Shown: piece after piece, positions 21,773 to 32,463 of the stretch
How positions within the stretch are numbered: position 1 is the first letter of the stretch
Layout of the letters: each line of letters opens with the position of its first letter
Assembly: GCA_944548615.1 (NCBI GenBank)
Contig: OX155951.1
Coordinates: forward strand, 38,064,995 to 38,128,994
DNA: 64,000 nucleotides
Direction of reading: 5' to 3'
DNA from: Micropterix aruncella
Taxonomy: Eukaryota > Arthropoda > Insecta > Lepidoptera > Micropterigidae
The notes under the pieces: model-generated
The model's database searches: none
The model's input: only the letters and a program-made list of their open reading frames with translations
Told to the model about the DNA's origin: nothing
Made by a program: the position numbers and the translations under genes

Positions 21773-22277
21773 TCCATTAACATCGAAAGATAACTCAACC
21801 CGGCGGTGCAAAAATCGTTTTGGTATATCGTAATTAGATAGTGTAACTAAAGGAGACTTTTTAAAATTGTGTATAATAAAAAGTTGACAAATGTTTAGTT
21901 TATTTAATTTTATTCTTCTGTGCCAACCCTAACAAAGTAGGTAAAAATTTTGCACGCTCTTCAGAAGCTTTGCCTCTGTTCGTGTTTACTCCTGTGGTTG
22001 TGGTGCATACATAGTGTGAACAAAATACTCTCCTAAACATACCAAACCTAAAATCCGTGCCCAAATTTACTCCTAAAGTGTAGTTTGAAGTGCAGACCAG
22101 CTGTGGAAGTGTGATCTCCTCTGGAAATCCATGAATTAGTATACAATTGCACAAAAATCATTTAATGTCAACATTGCACTACCCTCATTTAATGTACAGT
22201 GAATTCTAGACAAAATATAAATCAAAACGCTGAAATCAACTAAACCTAACTAGGAAAACCAATTAAAAAGACACAAA

Positions 22278-22376
22278 ATGAATCCATCACCCAACCCCCA
22301 AAAGTGTACAAAGTGTAAAAAGATAATTAATGACAAAAAACCCGGAGTGAAGTGCGACTGCTGCAAAATCATTCTT
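22278..22376 (+). pseudogene. Start of LINE ORF1 with a zinc-finger-like Cys pattern
   Basis: The frame MNPSPNPQKCTKCKKIINDK continues with KPGVKCDCCK and ends in a stop at 22376. The paired CxxC motifs resemble the N-terminal PHD-like finger of CR1/Jockey-group ORF1 proteins. It is cut off after about 32 residues and joined almost directly to the reverse transcriptase below, showing a large internal deletion of the rest of ORF1 and the endonuclease. Confidence 0.55.
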
Positions 22377-22382
22377 TACCAT

Positions 22383-22861
22383 TGAAGAACAACACGGCTT
22401 TGTGCAAAGACGCTACTGTAACTAACCTGCTCTCATGCTTAGATAAGTGGACAACAGAATGGAACAATCGACACCCTATAGACATAATATATCTAGACTA
22501 TGAAGAAGCATTTGATAGAGTACCAATTAAACGGCTAGTTAAAAAACTGGAACATTTTGGTTTCCGGGGTAAGCTGTTGCTGTGGATCATAAACTTCTTG
22601 ACAGGCAGAAAATTTCGTGTACGAGTCGGTGATGAGCTCTCGGAACCCCATCCTGTCCTAAGCGGAGTTCCCCAAGGATCAGTCCTTGGGCCTGCAGCAT
22701 TTGGGATCTTCCTTACTGACTTAAAAGCGATCATAAACCTCGATTTCATGTTGTTCGCAGATGACACAAAGTTTTTTGCTGACCCCACGATCAGCTACGT
22801 AGAAATACAAGACAACCTCAATCGCATTGTCCAATGGACAAAAGACTGGCTCTTTCCGATC
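22383..22861 (+). pseudogene. Non-LTR reverse transcriptase palm domain (Jockey/CR1 group)
   Basis: Reading EQHGF at the start, then after a frameshift near 22410 ATVTNLLSCLDKW, IIYLDYEEAFDRVP (catalytic Asp), LSGVPQGSVLGPAAFGIFLT and the catalytic FADDTKFF box. These are the ordered blocks of a LINE RT from fingers to palm. The frame ends abruptly at about 22861, where the sequence changes to the copia LTR-like segment. Thumb, C-terminus and 3' UTR are missing. Confidence 0.85.
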
Positions 22862-23039
22862 ACAGTACAGCGCTGTCGCGTCAGAGCTGACTTCAATAAC
22901 CTGCTATATTATTATATTTTTGTTGGTTGGTAGCCATTTATTGAACAGAAATGGAAACTGTCAACACGACACAGCGTTGCCAGATAGTAATTTATACTTA
23001 AGGCGCCACGTATGGGCGTAGGGTTGTACTATTTCAACA
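22862..23039 (-). mobile_element. Probable 3' LTR of the copia element, truncated
   Basis: Reading the minus strand, a purine-rich gagtgaggg is followed at 23039 by TGTTGAAATAGTACAACCC, a typical polypurine tract and LTR start. A polyadenylation-like AATAAA lies within it at about 22940. Where it ends is unclear: the last 47 bases resemble 19.73-19.78 kb, and the segment is fused to the LINE at 22861. Confidence 0.5.
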
Positions 23040-23162
23040 CCCTCACTCATTTAAATATAAATTTAAGAACTTAATTATTTTACATAAATCTTTGATTAAA
23101 TATTAAAAACAAACGATTTGGTTTAACATTTCATTGGTTTGATATTCCATCTAAATTTAATT

Positions 23163-25063
23163 TTAAATGCACAACCCCATATTTGACGCACAAAATGCAG
23201 CCTTTTGTCCAGATACAGCCTTTGTTAGGATGTCGGCCACCATGTCCTCTGTGGGTATATATATATATATATACATTGTTTCTATCAGTCCATCATCGAT
23301 CTTTTGTCTAATGAAATGGTGTCTCACATCAATATGTTTGGATCTAGCTTTAAAACAGTCCATTTTAGCAAGAACTAAGGCACTTTGATTGTCACACTTG
23401 ATCCTGACTGATTTGGTCCTGATGTTATGGTCCAGATCTTGGCCGAATTGTTTCAGCCACAATGCTTCTTGCACAGCCGCTGACAATGCCATGTACTCGG
23501 CTTCTGTGCTTGATAATGCCACCGTCTTCTGTCTTTTGCTGGTCCATGATATTGCACCACCACTTAGGCCAAAAACGAAGCCCGTACATGACCGCCTCTT
23601 GTCCACATCTGATGCCCAGTCAGCGTCCGAGAATCCTTTTAGTCCTGACTGCTTCGACTCACGATAACATATCTTGAATCTAATTGTTCCTTTTAGATAG
23701 CGGAGGATCCTCTTTACTGCCATCCAGTGAGCCCTACCGTAATTGGAGTTGAATCGACTCACATCATTTACCGCAAATGCGATATCTGGTCTAGTGCCCT
23801 CTACTAGGTATAAAAGGCTGCCGACTGCTTCCTGATACCGTTTGTTTTCCATTTCTCGTTTTTCTTCGTCAATAGTAGGACACATACTCACGATTAGTTT
23901 TTAGTTTGTGTCACTTGTGGAGTGATAGCTGGTTTGCACTCGGCCATTCCAAATCGGTCGAGTATTTCTTCAATGTACTTGCTTTGCTCCAAACTGATAG
24001 TACCTGTACTATAAGTGATGCTTAGTCCGATGCAATTGGTTGCTTGTCCCATGTCCTTCATTTTGAATGATTAGCTAAGCGCCGTCTTGATCTTGTCACG
24101 AGTTGACTTGTGTTTCCGAAAGATAAGAATATCATCCACATAGATTGCAATGATGATCTCCATGTTGACTGTAAAATAGACACATGGGTCAGCCTTTGAC
24201 TTGATTAGCCCGAATGAGCGCAGCATTCTGTCTGGCTTTCGGTTCCATTCATGACCACTTTGCTTCAGGCCATAGATTGCTTTCTTCAACTTGCAGACCC
24301 TCTCACTGCCATCATGGAATCCGACAGGTTGCTCAATGTAAATCTCCTCTCTGAGGTCCCCTTGGAGGAACGCAGTCACCGCGTTCATTTGATCAATATT
24401 GAACTGTGATTTTACTGCAAGTGCCACCAGATAATGTATCGAGGCATATCTGACTACTGGTGAGTATGTTTCCACGTAGTCGATTCCGTATTTTTGTGAG
24501 CAGCCTTTTGCTACTAATCGTGCCTTGTACCGCACGATGTCACCACTCACATCTCCCCTTTTTATTTTGAACACCCGTTTGGTCTTTATAGGCTTCCTGC
24601 CTGATGGAAGGAGTTCGAGTGTCCAAGTTTCGTTCTCCTCCAACGATGCCAACTCTTCATCCATTGCCGCCTTCCATCTATTACCGTCTGTTCGCGATAG
24701 CGCCTCCTCAACGGTGATCGGATCTCCATCGGCCTTGTTGCTTATAACAGAATATGTGACATACTCTTCAAATTTTCGCAGCTTCGGAACTCTCGTCGAT
24801 TGTCTCAGTTCTTGCGCTGGTATCAGGTTCTGTTCTTCTGGTACAGCATCTGGTTCCTCTTCTGAGTTGTCCGAATAACCGAGTGTTTCGTAGGCTTCTG
24901 ACTCGTCATCGACGTCGATCTTGATACCTTTTTCAGGCTGATATTCGTTTGGGATTATTTCCCTCACTGAACGTGTAGAACGTCGTAGATATGTAGAACG
25001 TGTAGATATGTAGAACCGTGAATGGTGTTGATTCCCTGCAATGTTTGTACTGCATGAGCCTTT
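23163..25063 (-). pseudogene. Ty1/copia pol: reverse transcriptase and RNase H, 5' truncated and broken
   Basis: The upstream part (25063-24071) holds the linker before the RT (W-AAMDEELASLEENETW), YKARLVAKGCSQKYGIDYVE, AFLQGDL, KLKKAIYGLKQS and the catalytic AIYVDDILIF. A stop (LS*SF) interrupts it near 24074, after which KMKDMGQATNCIGLSITYST continues the RT. A second break near 23890 precedes the RNase H part with YQEAVGSLLYLV, FSDADWASDVDKRRSCTGFV, SSTEAEYMALS and the closing EDMVADILTKAV. The order and motifs are those of Ty1/copia. Gag, protease and integrase are absent: similarity starts abruptly at 25063, where a duplicated segment begins. In the RNase H region a short (TA)n expansion adds in-frame Tyr-Ile residues at about 23257-23275. 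Confidence 0.9.
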
Positions 25064-25715
25064 CACTACAAAACTACTACTTATCTAATTAACAAACTTT
25101 TTTTTGCAGATTTTTTTTAACATCCTTGATGTGTTCAATCAGTCGAGTCGCTATGGGTCGCTTTGTTTGTCCAATTGACTGAAGCAGAGACAAGACAGCA
25201 TAGGCTGAGGATGTTCTACTTACCTCACTTTTGCCCATCATCAACCCCAACCAACTGCAAAATGGAGCAAATGGTTGAAGATGTTGCACGATTTAGGACT
25301 GCTGCACTGATCTGACGAACTGCGAACTACATGTGCTGTACGATGACGTGTCGCCTTCATCGCAAGTTAGACCAAAGTGGCCCCTCACCGTGCCCTGAAT
25401 GGAGTGATGGCAGCCGTCATAGGCAGCAGACTGACCACAACAATAAGAGAGTTGTCGTATAACATACCGTGACTAAGATCTAAGCGATCGCTTGCGCTTC
25501 TGATGATGAGAGGATAGTTGAGATTTGCGTCAGTCGCCATATTAATACAATTAAATTGTTTGCAGATTTTCTTACAGCTTACAGCTCTTACAGCTGAAAA
25601 TCCTTCTTGCAATGTCCTTAGTAAAATTACCATGAATTAATCTATCCATTTCGATTCATTAGCTTAAAAATCAGTTATGCTTGTAGTGAGATGACCTATT
25701 ACACAGGTTTGAACC
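25064..25715 (-). repeat. Unidentified duplicated segment, copy 1
   Basis: About 650 bp shared with 25839-26490, beginning 'cactaca' and ending near 'gatgaccta'. On the minus strand both copies share a frame around TSSAYAVL-LL-SIGQTK-PIAT, then LIEHIKDV-KNLQK. By eye, about five silent and five replacement differences occur in that stretch, so selection is not evident. Nature unknown. Confidence 0.6.
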
Positions 25716-25841
25716 CGGTGGTCTACCCGGGGGTCTGCATCGGGGTTGTAAAATGGATCGGTGTCTTCACTGTTTATAACGTCATCATAAACCACATGAT
25801 CAACTTCATCGTCTGATCCAGAATCATTGTCAGCCTCCCAC
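25668..25841 (-). CDS. Acidic open frame, 57-58 codons, between the two duplicate copies (unidentified)
   Basis: The minus strand reads WEADNDSGSDDEVDHVVYDD, then VINSEDTDPFYNPDADPRVD, then runs into the duplicate and ends at TAA. It is rich in Asp and Glu like the N-terminal part of some transposases or nuclear proteins. AG precedes the first codon, so an exon start is possible, but the polypyrimidine tract is poor. I cannot assign a family. Confidence 0.25.
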
Positions 25842-26490
25842 TACAATACTACTCCTATCTAATATACAAACTTTTTTGCAGATTTTTTTCAACATCCTTG
25901 ATGTGTTCAATTAGTTGAGTTGCTATGGGTTGCTTTGTCTGTCCAATTGACCGAAGCAGAGCCAAGACAGCATAGGCCGAGGACGTTCTACCTGCCTCAG
26001 TTATTCATCATCAACCCCAACCAATCGCAAAATGGAGCAAATGGTTGAAAATGTTACACGATTTGGGGCGTGTACGCTGCTGCGCTGATACAGAATAGAT
26101 CTGACGAACTGCAAACTACATGTGCTGTACGAGAACGTGTCGCCTTCATTGCAAGTTAGACCAAAGTGACCCCTCACCGTCCCCCGAATGGAGTGATGAC
26201 AGCCGTCATAGGCAGCAGACTGACCACAACAATAAGAGAGTTGTCGCATAACATACCGTGACTAGGATCTAGGCGATCGCTTGCGCTTCTGATGATTAAG
26301 AGAGGATTGTTGAGGTTTGCGTCAATCGCCATATTAATACAATTAAATTGTTTGCAGATTCTCTTACAGCTGAAAATCCTTCCTAAAAGGTCCTTGATAA
26401 GATTACCATCAATTAATCTATCCATTTCGATTCATTAGCTTAAAAATCAGTTATGCTTGTAGTGAGATGACCTATGACACCGGTTCGAAC
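25839..26490 (-). repeat. Unidentified duplicated segment, copy 2
   Basis: Collinear with 25064-25715, with a small extra stretch near 26070-26105. Landmarks include 'aacatccttgatgtgttcaa' (25891) and 'cgattcattagcttaaaaat' (26429). Minus-strand frames of about 80 codons exist but have no family signature. Confidence 0.6.
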
Positions 26491-27237
26491 CGTTCACTAC
26501 TGAACAAGAACTTTGCCATCCACAAAAGATGGATGGCAAACATTGCCATCCACCTCTGTTTATCAATATTTTATCGATTAGTAGTAGTCTTTAATTTAAA
26601 GAGCCGAGGTACAAGGTTTTCGATCCCATAGAGTGGTCTAGAGTATGCAGAGAAAGCGTTGTATTCCGATGTGGCCTAGAGGGGTGAAACTTTCTACTTG
26701 GCTTGGCGCGTGACAGCTATAGCTTGCTGAGACACAGGCGTATGCTGAGACGCGGTTCCAGGAAGCGCAGGGCTGAGCAGATGTAATGTACTGAACGTAC
26801 TGAGAGCTGCGTGCGCTGCATCTCAGGCACGTGAAACGCAGACATGTGCATCCTGCTCTGCGCCTCGTAGTGCTGGCACTGATTTCTGCACGATGCATGC
26901 AACTCAGAACGAGTTTTTAGATAGATTTTATAATTGCTGAGTTGACCACATTTAATGATAAATGATAAAACATTTATTTAAATTCCTAAATTGTTTGTCA
27001 GATAACTTTCTCCAGTGTACAAATTCTTTATTAGTAGAGCGTTTTTTCAGATAATCACTTTTCCAAATAGCTTTTCTACGCTTTGATAAACTGTAAAGTA
27101 GCAACAATTCATTAATTTCATAACCAAACTCTTAATCTAAATTCATTTTTCTCATCAAACTAGAAAACTGTCTATTCCTTGTACTATCTAGGACGCGAAT
27201 GAATGCATCTATGTCATTTAGCATCTGCATCTATCTT

Positions 27238-27326
27238 ATACGCTCGCACCCATGTATGCCTCGACTACACTGCCTCGTAGCATACGCTCGCAGCCTATGT
27301 TTGCCTCGACTGCCCTGCCTCGCAAA
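27238..27326. repeat. 44-bp tandem duplication
   Basis: Two adjacent copies start 'atacgctcgca' and share 'tgcctcgact' and 'ctgcctcg'. Related words (cgtctcagcat) continue to 27.37 kb and, in reverse, near 26.74 kb. Confidence 0.6.
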
Positions 27327-27628
27327 ATCTGTACTATGTTATTCTGCGTCACCTGCGTCTCAGCATAGGCTTAGCCTTGAGTGCATGCAACATTTGTATA
27401 AGGGTGTCGTGTTATTGCATTCGATCTACAGAATTCAATTGAAATTCCGTTAATTTTATCTTAACGAAAAATGGAGCCTAACAATGTAAGTTCAGGCAAC
27501 CTAAACACTGTTCCACTTGGCCATGTATTGCTAAGTTATTGCCACTCGACATTTTGGCGTTGTGAAAAACACTAGCTTACACTATCATTTCTACCCTCAT
27601 ATGATACATATACATACACATACACACG

Positions 27629-28113
27629 CGTGTGTGTGTCTGTGTGTGAGGGTGTGTTTGTGTGTGTGAGGGTGTGTGTGTGTGTGTGTCTCCTAGCTAC
27701 ATCAAGGAGGAAAGTACATTAAAAACATGTAGTACGTAGTGTGACGGAAATATATCTTCACACACATCACTTCTTCTATTGTTCCAAAATAGGTCGCGAT
27801 TGGATTGAAGAACGGGTACTCAGGGTGTGTGTGTCTGTCTGTCTGTCTGTCTGCATGTGTATGTCTGTCTGTGTGTGTCTGTCTGTCTGTGTCTGTCTGT
27901 GTGTGTGTCTGTCTGTCTGTGTGTGTGTCTGTGTGTGTCTGTGTGTGTGTGTGTGTGTCTGTGTATGTGTGTGTCTCCTAGCTACATCAAGGAGGAAAGT
28001 ACATTAAAAACATGTAGTACGTAGTGTGACGGAAATCTATCTTCACACACATCACTTTTTCTTCCATTGTTCCAGCATAGGTCGCGATTGGATTGAAGAA
28101 CGGGTACTCAGGG
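27629..28113 (+). repeat. Duplicated GT/TCTG microsatellite cassette
   Basis: A block of about 138 bp starting 'tctcctagctacatcaagga' occurs at 27689-27825 and again at 27974-28113, each preceded by a GT-rich array; the second array (27822-27973) is a mixture of TG and TCTG repeats. Cys-Val-Ser-rich open frames here are repeat artefacts. Confidence 0.85.
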
Positions 28114-28399
28114 CCACGGCGTAGAAATGACAATTGGGGTCGGCTTCACCAACTCTGGTAGTGCCAGAGTTAAAGTACCAGGTTGATATTTTGAGCAAAG
28201 ATTTTTGTTGCTGCAGTTTCGGCTGGTGTCTGACCGTCACAAAGCCATTTAAGAGTTTTTTTCCCTTTCGCTCGAGCAGGTGTGACTACAAGGAGATCGT
28301 CGGAGAAGACATTACTTTCAAAGAGCCTTAGACTACCAAAGTAACTAACTTAATGACCAAATTTGATCCGTACTGGCAAAACCGAACACCTGCATTAGC

Positions 28400-31300
28400 T
28401 ATTTTATGTAAGTCGTCCAAATGTGCGCCGGACTAAACGTACCACTTAATGAATGTTAGCAATAATATATTTTTCAGGACTTTCAAATTCTAGCCGAACG
28501 ATGTAAGTGGTGTCTGAAATCTCAATATTATGACTGAGGATACATAAAATAAAATACAAACGGAGCTGACATTGAATTCACTGCCCGAAGTCAGGCCCAT
28601 TATATAGTATTACTACACTTCTGGGGGGTGAGCAGTGTATTCCGGACTAACGGCCGGCTGTGGTAGGTTTAGGACAGCAGTCTTGCCACATGTGAGCGTT
28701 CACCTTACCACCCATTCGCTATCCCTTCGAAGCCATAGAACTTGAGATGCGGAAATGGCGGTTTTAGATATTTTTTCTAGGACTGAGTTGATTATTTTTA
28801 TGGTAAGATGAAGATCTTTAAAAAGGTGAAACAGATTTAGCTGGCAGGCCACGAGCGCTAACTTCCACCGCGTGAAGGTGAACAGTAAAGCTGTTCTGGG
28901 TGACGGCATTTGCAAGATCATGGTATTTATTTAATTTGACTTTCGGGCTTTCGACCGGGCGGTCGTGGATCACTAACTGGGAATGGGTGGTTTTTTTCAG
29001 GACTTGTCATACTAAGTATTTTGCAATGTTACTGGTTGACTATTGAATTATATAGAATAGATACAAAGCCATGGAATTCACGGACTGTAATCGGGTCCCA
29101 TCATAATATTATTGTTATACTTCTAATTGATGAGGGGTGGACTCGAGGTAATAACTATCTAGGACAGCTGTCTTACTACATGTGAGCATAACCTTACCAC
29201 CCATTCACTCCCTCCTTCGAAGCTATAGGATTTGATATGCCGAAATTTTGAAGTTAGGCAATTTTTCAAGGAATGAGTTGATTATATTCCTAGAGAGACC
29301 AAGGACTAGAGATCTGGCTGGCAGGCCATGAGCGCCTACTTTCATTGCGTGATGGTGAACATTGAAGTCGTTCCGGGTGAGTGCATTCACGAGATTATGC
29401 TATTTATTTAATTCGACAAGATCTTCCGGACTTCCGTCGGAGCGGACGTGTTCATAGTAATGACACATCAATGTGACAGCGATGAAGATTAGATTTTTTT
29501 TCAGCACTATTGTAATCCCTATCAAGCTACAGATAAATATAGAGCTACCATGGAATTCACCGATCGGAATCAGGGTTCTACGGGTTACTAATTTACTTTT
29601 AGGCGATGAGCGGTGGACTCCGTACTAAAGAGGACAGCTGTCTTGCCACATGCAAGCGTACGCCTTACCACTCACTCACTCCCCTCTTCGATACAATAGG
29701 ATTTAAGATGCGGAAATTAACATTTTAGGTATATTTTTTAGGAATGAGTTGATTATTTACCTGGAGAGACCGAGGGCTATTGGAAAGGCAGGCCACGAGT
29801 GCCAAGTTTCACCTCGTGATAGTAAAAAATTGAAGTCGTTCCGGGTGAGTGCATTCACTAGATTATGCTATTTATTTAATTCGACGAGATCTTCCGGACT
29901 TCCGTTGGAGCGGACGTGTTCATAGTAATGACACATCAATGTGACACAGCGATGAAGATTAGATGTTTTTTTCAGCACTATTGTAATCCCTATCGAACTA
30001 TAGATAGATATAGAGCTACCATGGAATTCACCGATCGGAATCAGGGTTCTACGGGTTACTAATTTATCTTTAGGCGATGAGCGGTGGACTCCGACTAACG
30101 AGGACAGCTGTTTTGCCACATGCGAGCGTACGCCTTACCACTCACTCACTCCCCCCTTCGAAGCGATAGGATTTAAGATGCGGAAATTAACATTTTAGGT
30201 ATATTTTTAAAAAATGGAGGCGTGCTAGGTGAGGATATTCACGAGATTATGCTATTTATTTAATTCGACGAGATCTTCCGGACTTCCTCGTCGGAGCGAA
30301 CGTGTTCATAGTAATGACACATGAATGTGACAGCGATGAAGATTAGATGGTTTTTTTCAGCACTATGAATGAGTATGAGAATCAGAATGAGTCGATTATT
30401 TACCTGGATAGACCGAGGACTATTGGAAAGGGCAGGCCACGAATGCCAAGTTTCACCGCGTGATGGTAAAAATTGCATGTTTTTAGAAGATAGTCTTGTG
30501 GTCTTGGGTAAATATATAGTGAACAGACTGATTTGTTTGTAGTATGAGGAACAGCAGCTAGTGTTTTAAGGTGTATGGTGAATTATATTATATTATAAGT
30601 GTAGGGTTGGGACAGTCGATTATAGGATGACAGCTACTTAGTGAAGTTCTTCAACCATCTATGGGGGCTGATGCTGGCAAGGACCGGACAACTAACTCGC
30701 TGCCAAGTCTTCACCCAGCATACGGACTTGAGGTCAGAGTCACGAACAAACTAGAGAAGATTATTCGACATCGCTTGACCTGTCGCCTGTTGTCGTCTTA
30801 TTATTTTCGTAGCGCTGAAGTTATCTTTTTGTGCGCTTGCAAATGCAAGAATTTAAAAATGACATGCAAGGATTTTTTTTTCATGTTCCATTTCAAAAAG
30901 GTTGCCGTTTTAATGGTGTACCATTTACAGAACTAGTATTATGTACCTATAGATTAATTCATCGCTCACGGTAATGTTTCAAACGTTTAAAGGCGAAATC
31001 AAAGACTGATTTGTAAGATTCATGAGATTATGCTATTTATTTAATTTTCCGATCTTCCGGACTTACTATCTTCCGTCGGAGCCGATGTGTTCATAGTAAT
31101 GACGCATGAATGTGACACAGCGATGAAGATTAGATTGCTATCCTAAGTATCCTAGTATTGCTATCCTAAGTATTTTGTAATGTTACTTGTTGACTATTGA
31201 ATTTTATATAGATATATAATAGATACAGAGGGAACTGCCATGGAATTCACTGAGTAAACGGGAGCATAACCTTACTCCCTCCTTTGAAGCCTTTGGATTT

Positions 31301-32463
31301 GAGATGCTAAATTTTGATTATTTTCCTGGAGAGACCAAGGACAAGCGAGCTGGCTGGCAGGCCATGAGCCCCAACTTTCATCGCGTGATGGTGAACATTG
31401 AAGTCGTTCCGGGTGATGGCATTTGCAAGATCATGGTATTTATTTGATTTGACTTGTGGTCTTTCGGGCTTTCGATCGGGCGGTTGTTGATCACGACAGC
31501 TGTCTTGCCACATGCGAGCGTACACTTTACTACCCGCTCACTTCCCCTTTAGAGCAATAGAATGAGATTCGGAAGTTGGAGGTCTATGTATTTTTTCTAG
31601 GAATTACTTGATTATTTTCATTTAGGGACCGAGTACTTTAAGAGATGGCAGACCGCGAGCGCCAACTTTCCCCGCGTGATGGTAAAAAACTTAAGCCGTT
31701 CCGGGTAACAGCATTTGTGAGATCATGGTATTTATTTAATTTGATTTATGGTCTTTCGGGCTTTTGACCGGGCGGTTGTTGATCACGACAGTGGATAACG
31801 GGTGATTTTTTTCAGAACTCTATTGTAATCGCAAGTATTTAGCAATGTTACTTGTCGATTATTAAATTATATAGCTATAGAATAGATACAATGGGAGCTG
31901 CCTCGGAAGGGGCCCATCGGGGTATTGTTTTTGGTTTTCTCCCTTGTGGCGCATTAGCGGTGGACTCCGGACTAACGACCTACCTATAAGACAGCTGTCT
32001 TGCCACATGCGAGCGTACACTTCACTACCCACTCACTTCCCCTTTAGAGCAATAGAATGAGATTCGGAAGTTGGAGGTCTATGTATTTTTTCTAGGAATT
32101 ACTTGATTATTTTCATTTAGGGACCGAGTACTTTAAGAGATGGCAGACCGCGAGCGCCAACTTTCACCGCGTGATGGTAAAAAACTTAAGCCTTTCCGGG
32201 TGACGGCATTTGTGAGATCATGGTATTTATTTAATTTGATTTATGGTCTTTCGGGTTTTTGACCGGGCGGTTGTTGATCACGACAGTGAAGAACTGGTGA
32301 TATTTTCAGAACTCTATTGTAATCCCAAGTATTTAGCAATGTTACTTGTCGACTATTAAATTATATAGATGTAGAATAGATACAATGGGAGTTGCCACGG
32401 AAGGTATTGTTATTTTACTTCTGGGGGGATGAGCGGTAGACTCCGAACTAACGACCTACTTAA
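28400..32463. repeat. Tandem array of about 470-495-bp units (first part)
   Basis: The landmark tcttgccacatg or a variant recurs at 28681, 29171, 29641, 30111, 31502 and 31998, spaced by 490, 470, 470, a larger gap, and 496. Each unit holds, in order, a tttttttcag tract, an 'accatggaattcac'-like word, 'gcggtggactccg', the palindrome gacagctgtc, and 'gcaggccacgagcgc'. Short frames on both strands are not conserved between units. The gap is filled by the B block at 30.48-31.02 kb. Confidence 0.85.
30480..31015. repeat. B block within the array, copy 1
   Basis: It shares 'caaaaaggttgccgtttt', 'aacagaactagtattatgt'-like and 'gagttgggacag'-like phrases with 35.01-35.50 kb, in the same order. It follows repeat units in both places, suggesting a higher-order duplication. 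Confidence 0.7.

Noticed and set aside
27741..28024. Cysteine-rich Val/Ser frames resembling a toxin-like or keratin-like peptide
   Set aside because: They arise from TG and TCTG microsatellites; the flanking sequence is duplicated noncoding DNA.
28700..31525. Conserved minus-strand protein repeated in the tandem array
   Set aside because: Frames in different units are not the same and are broken at different places.
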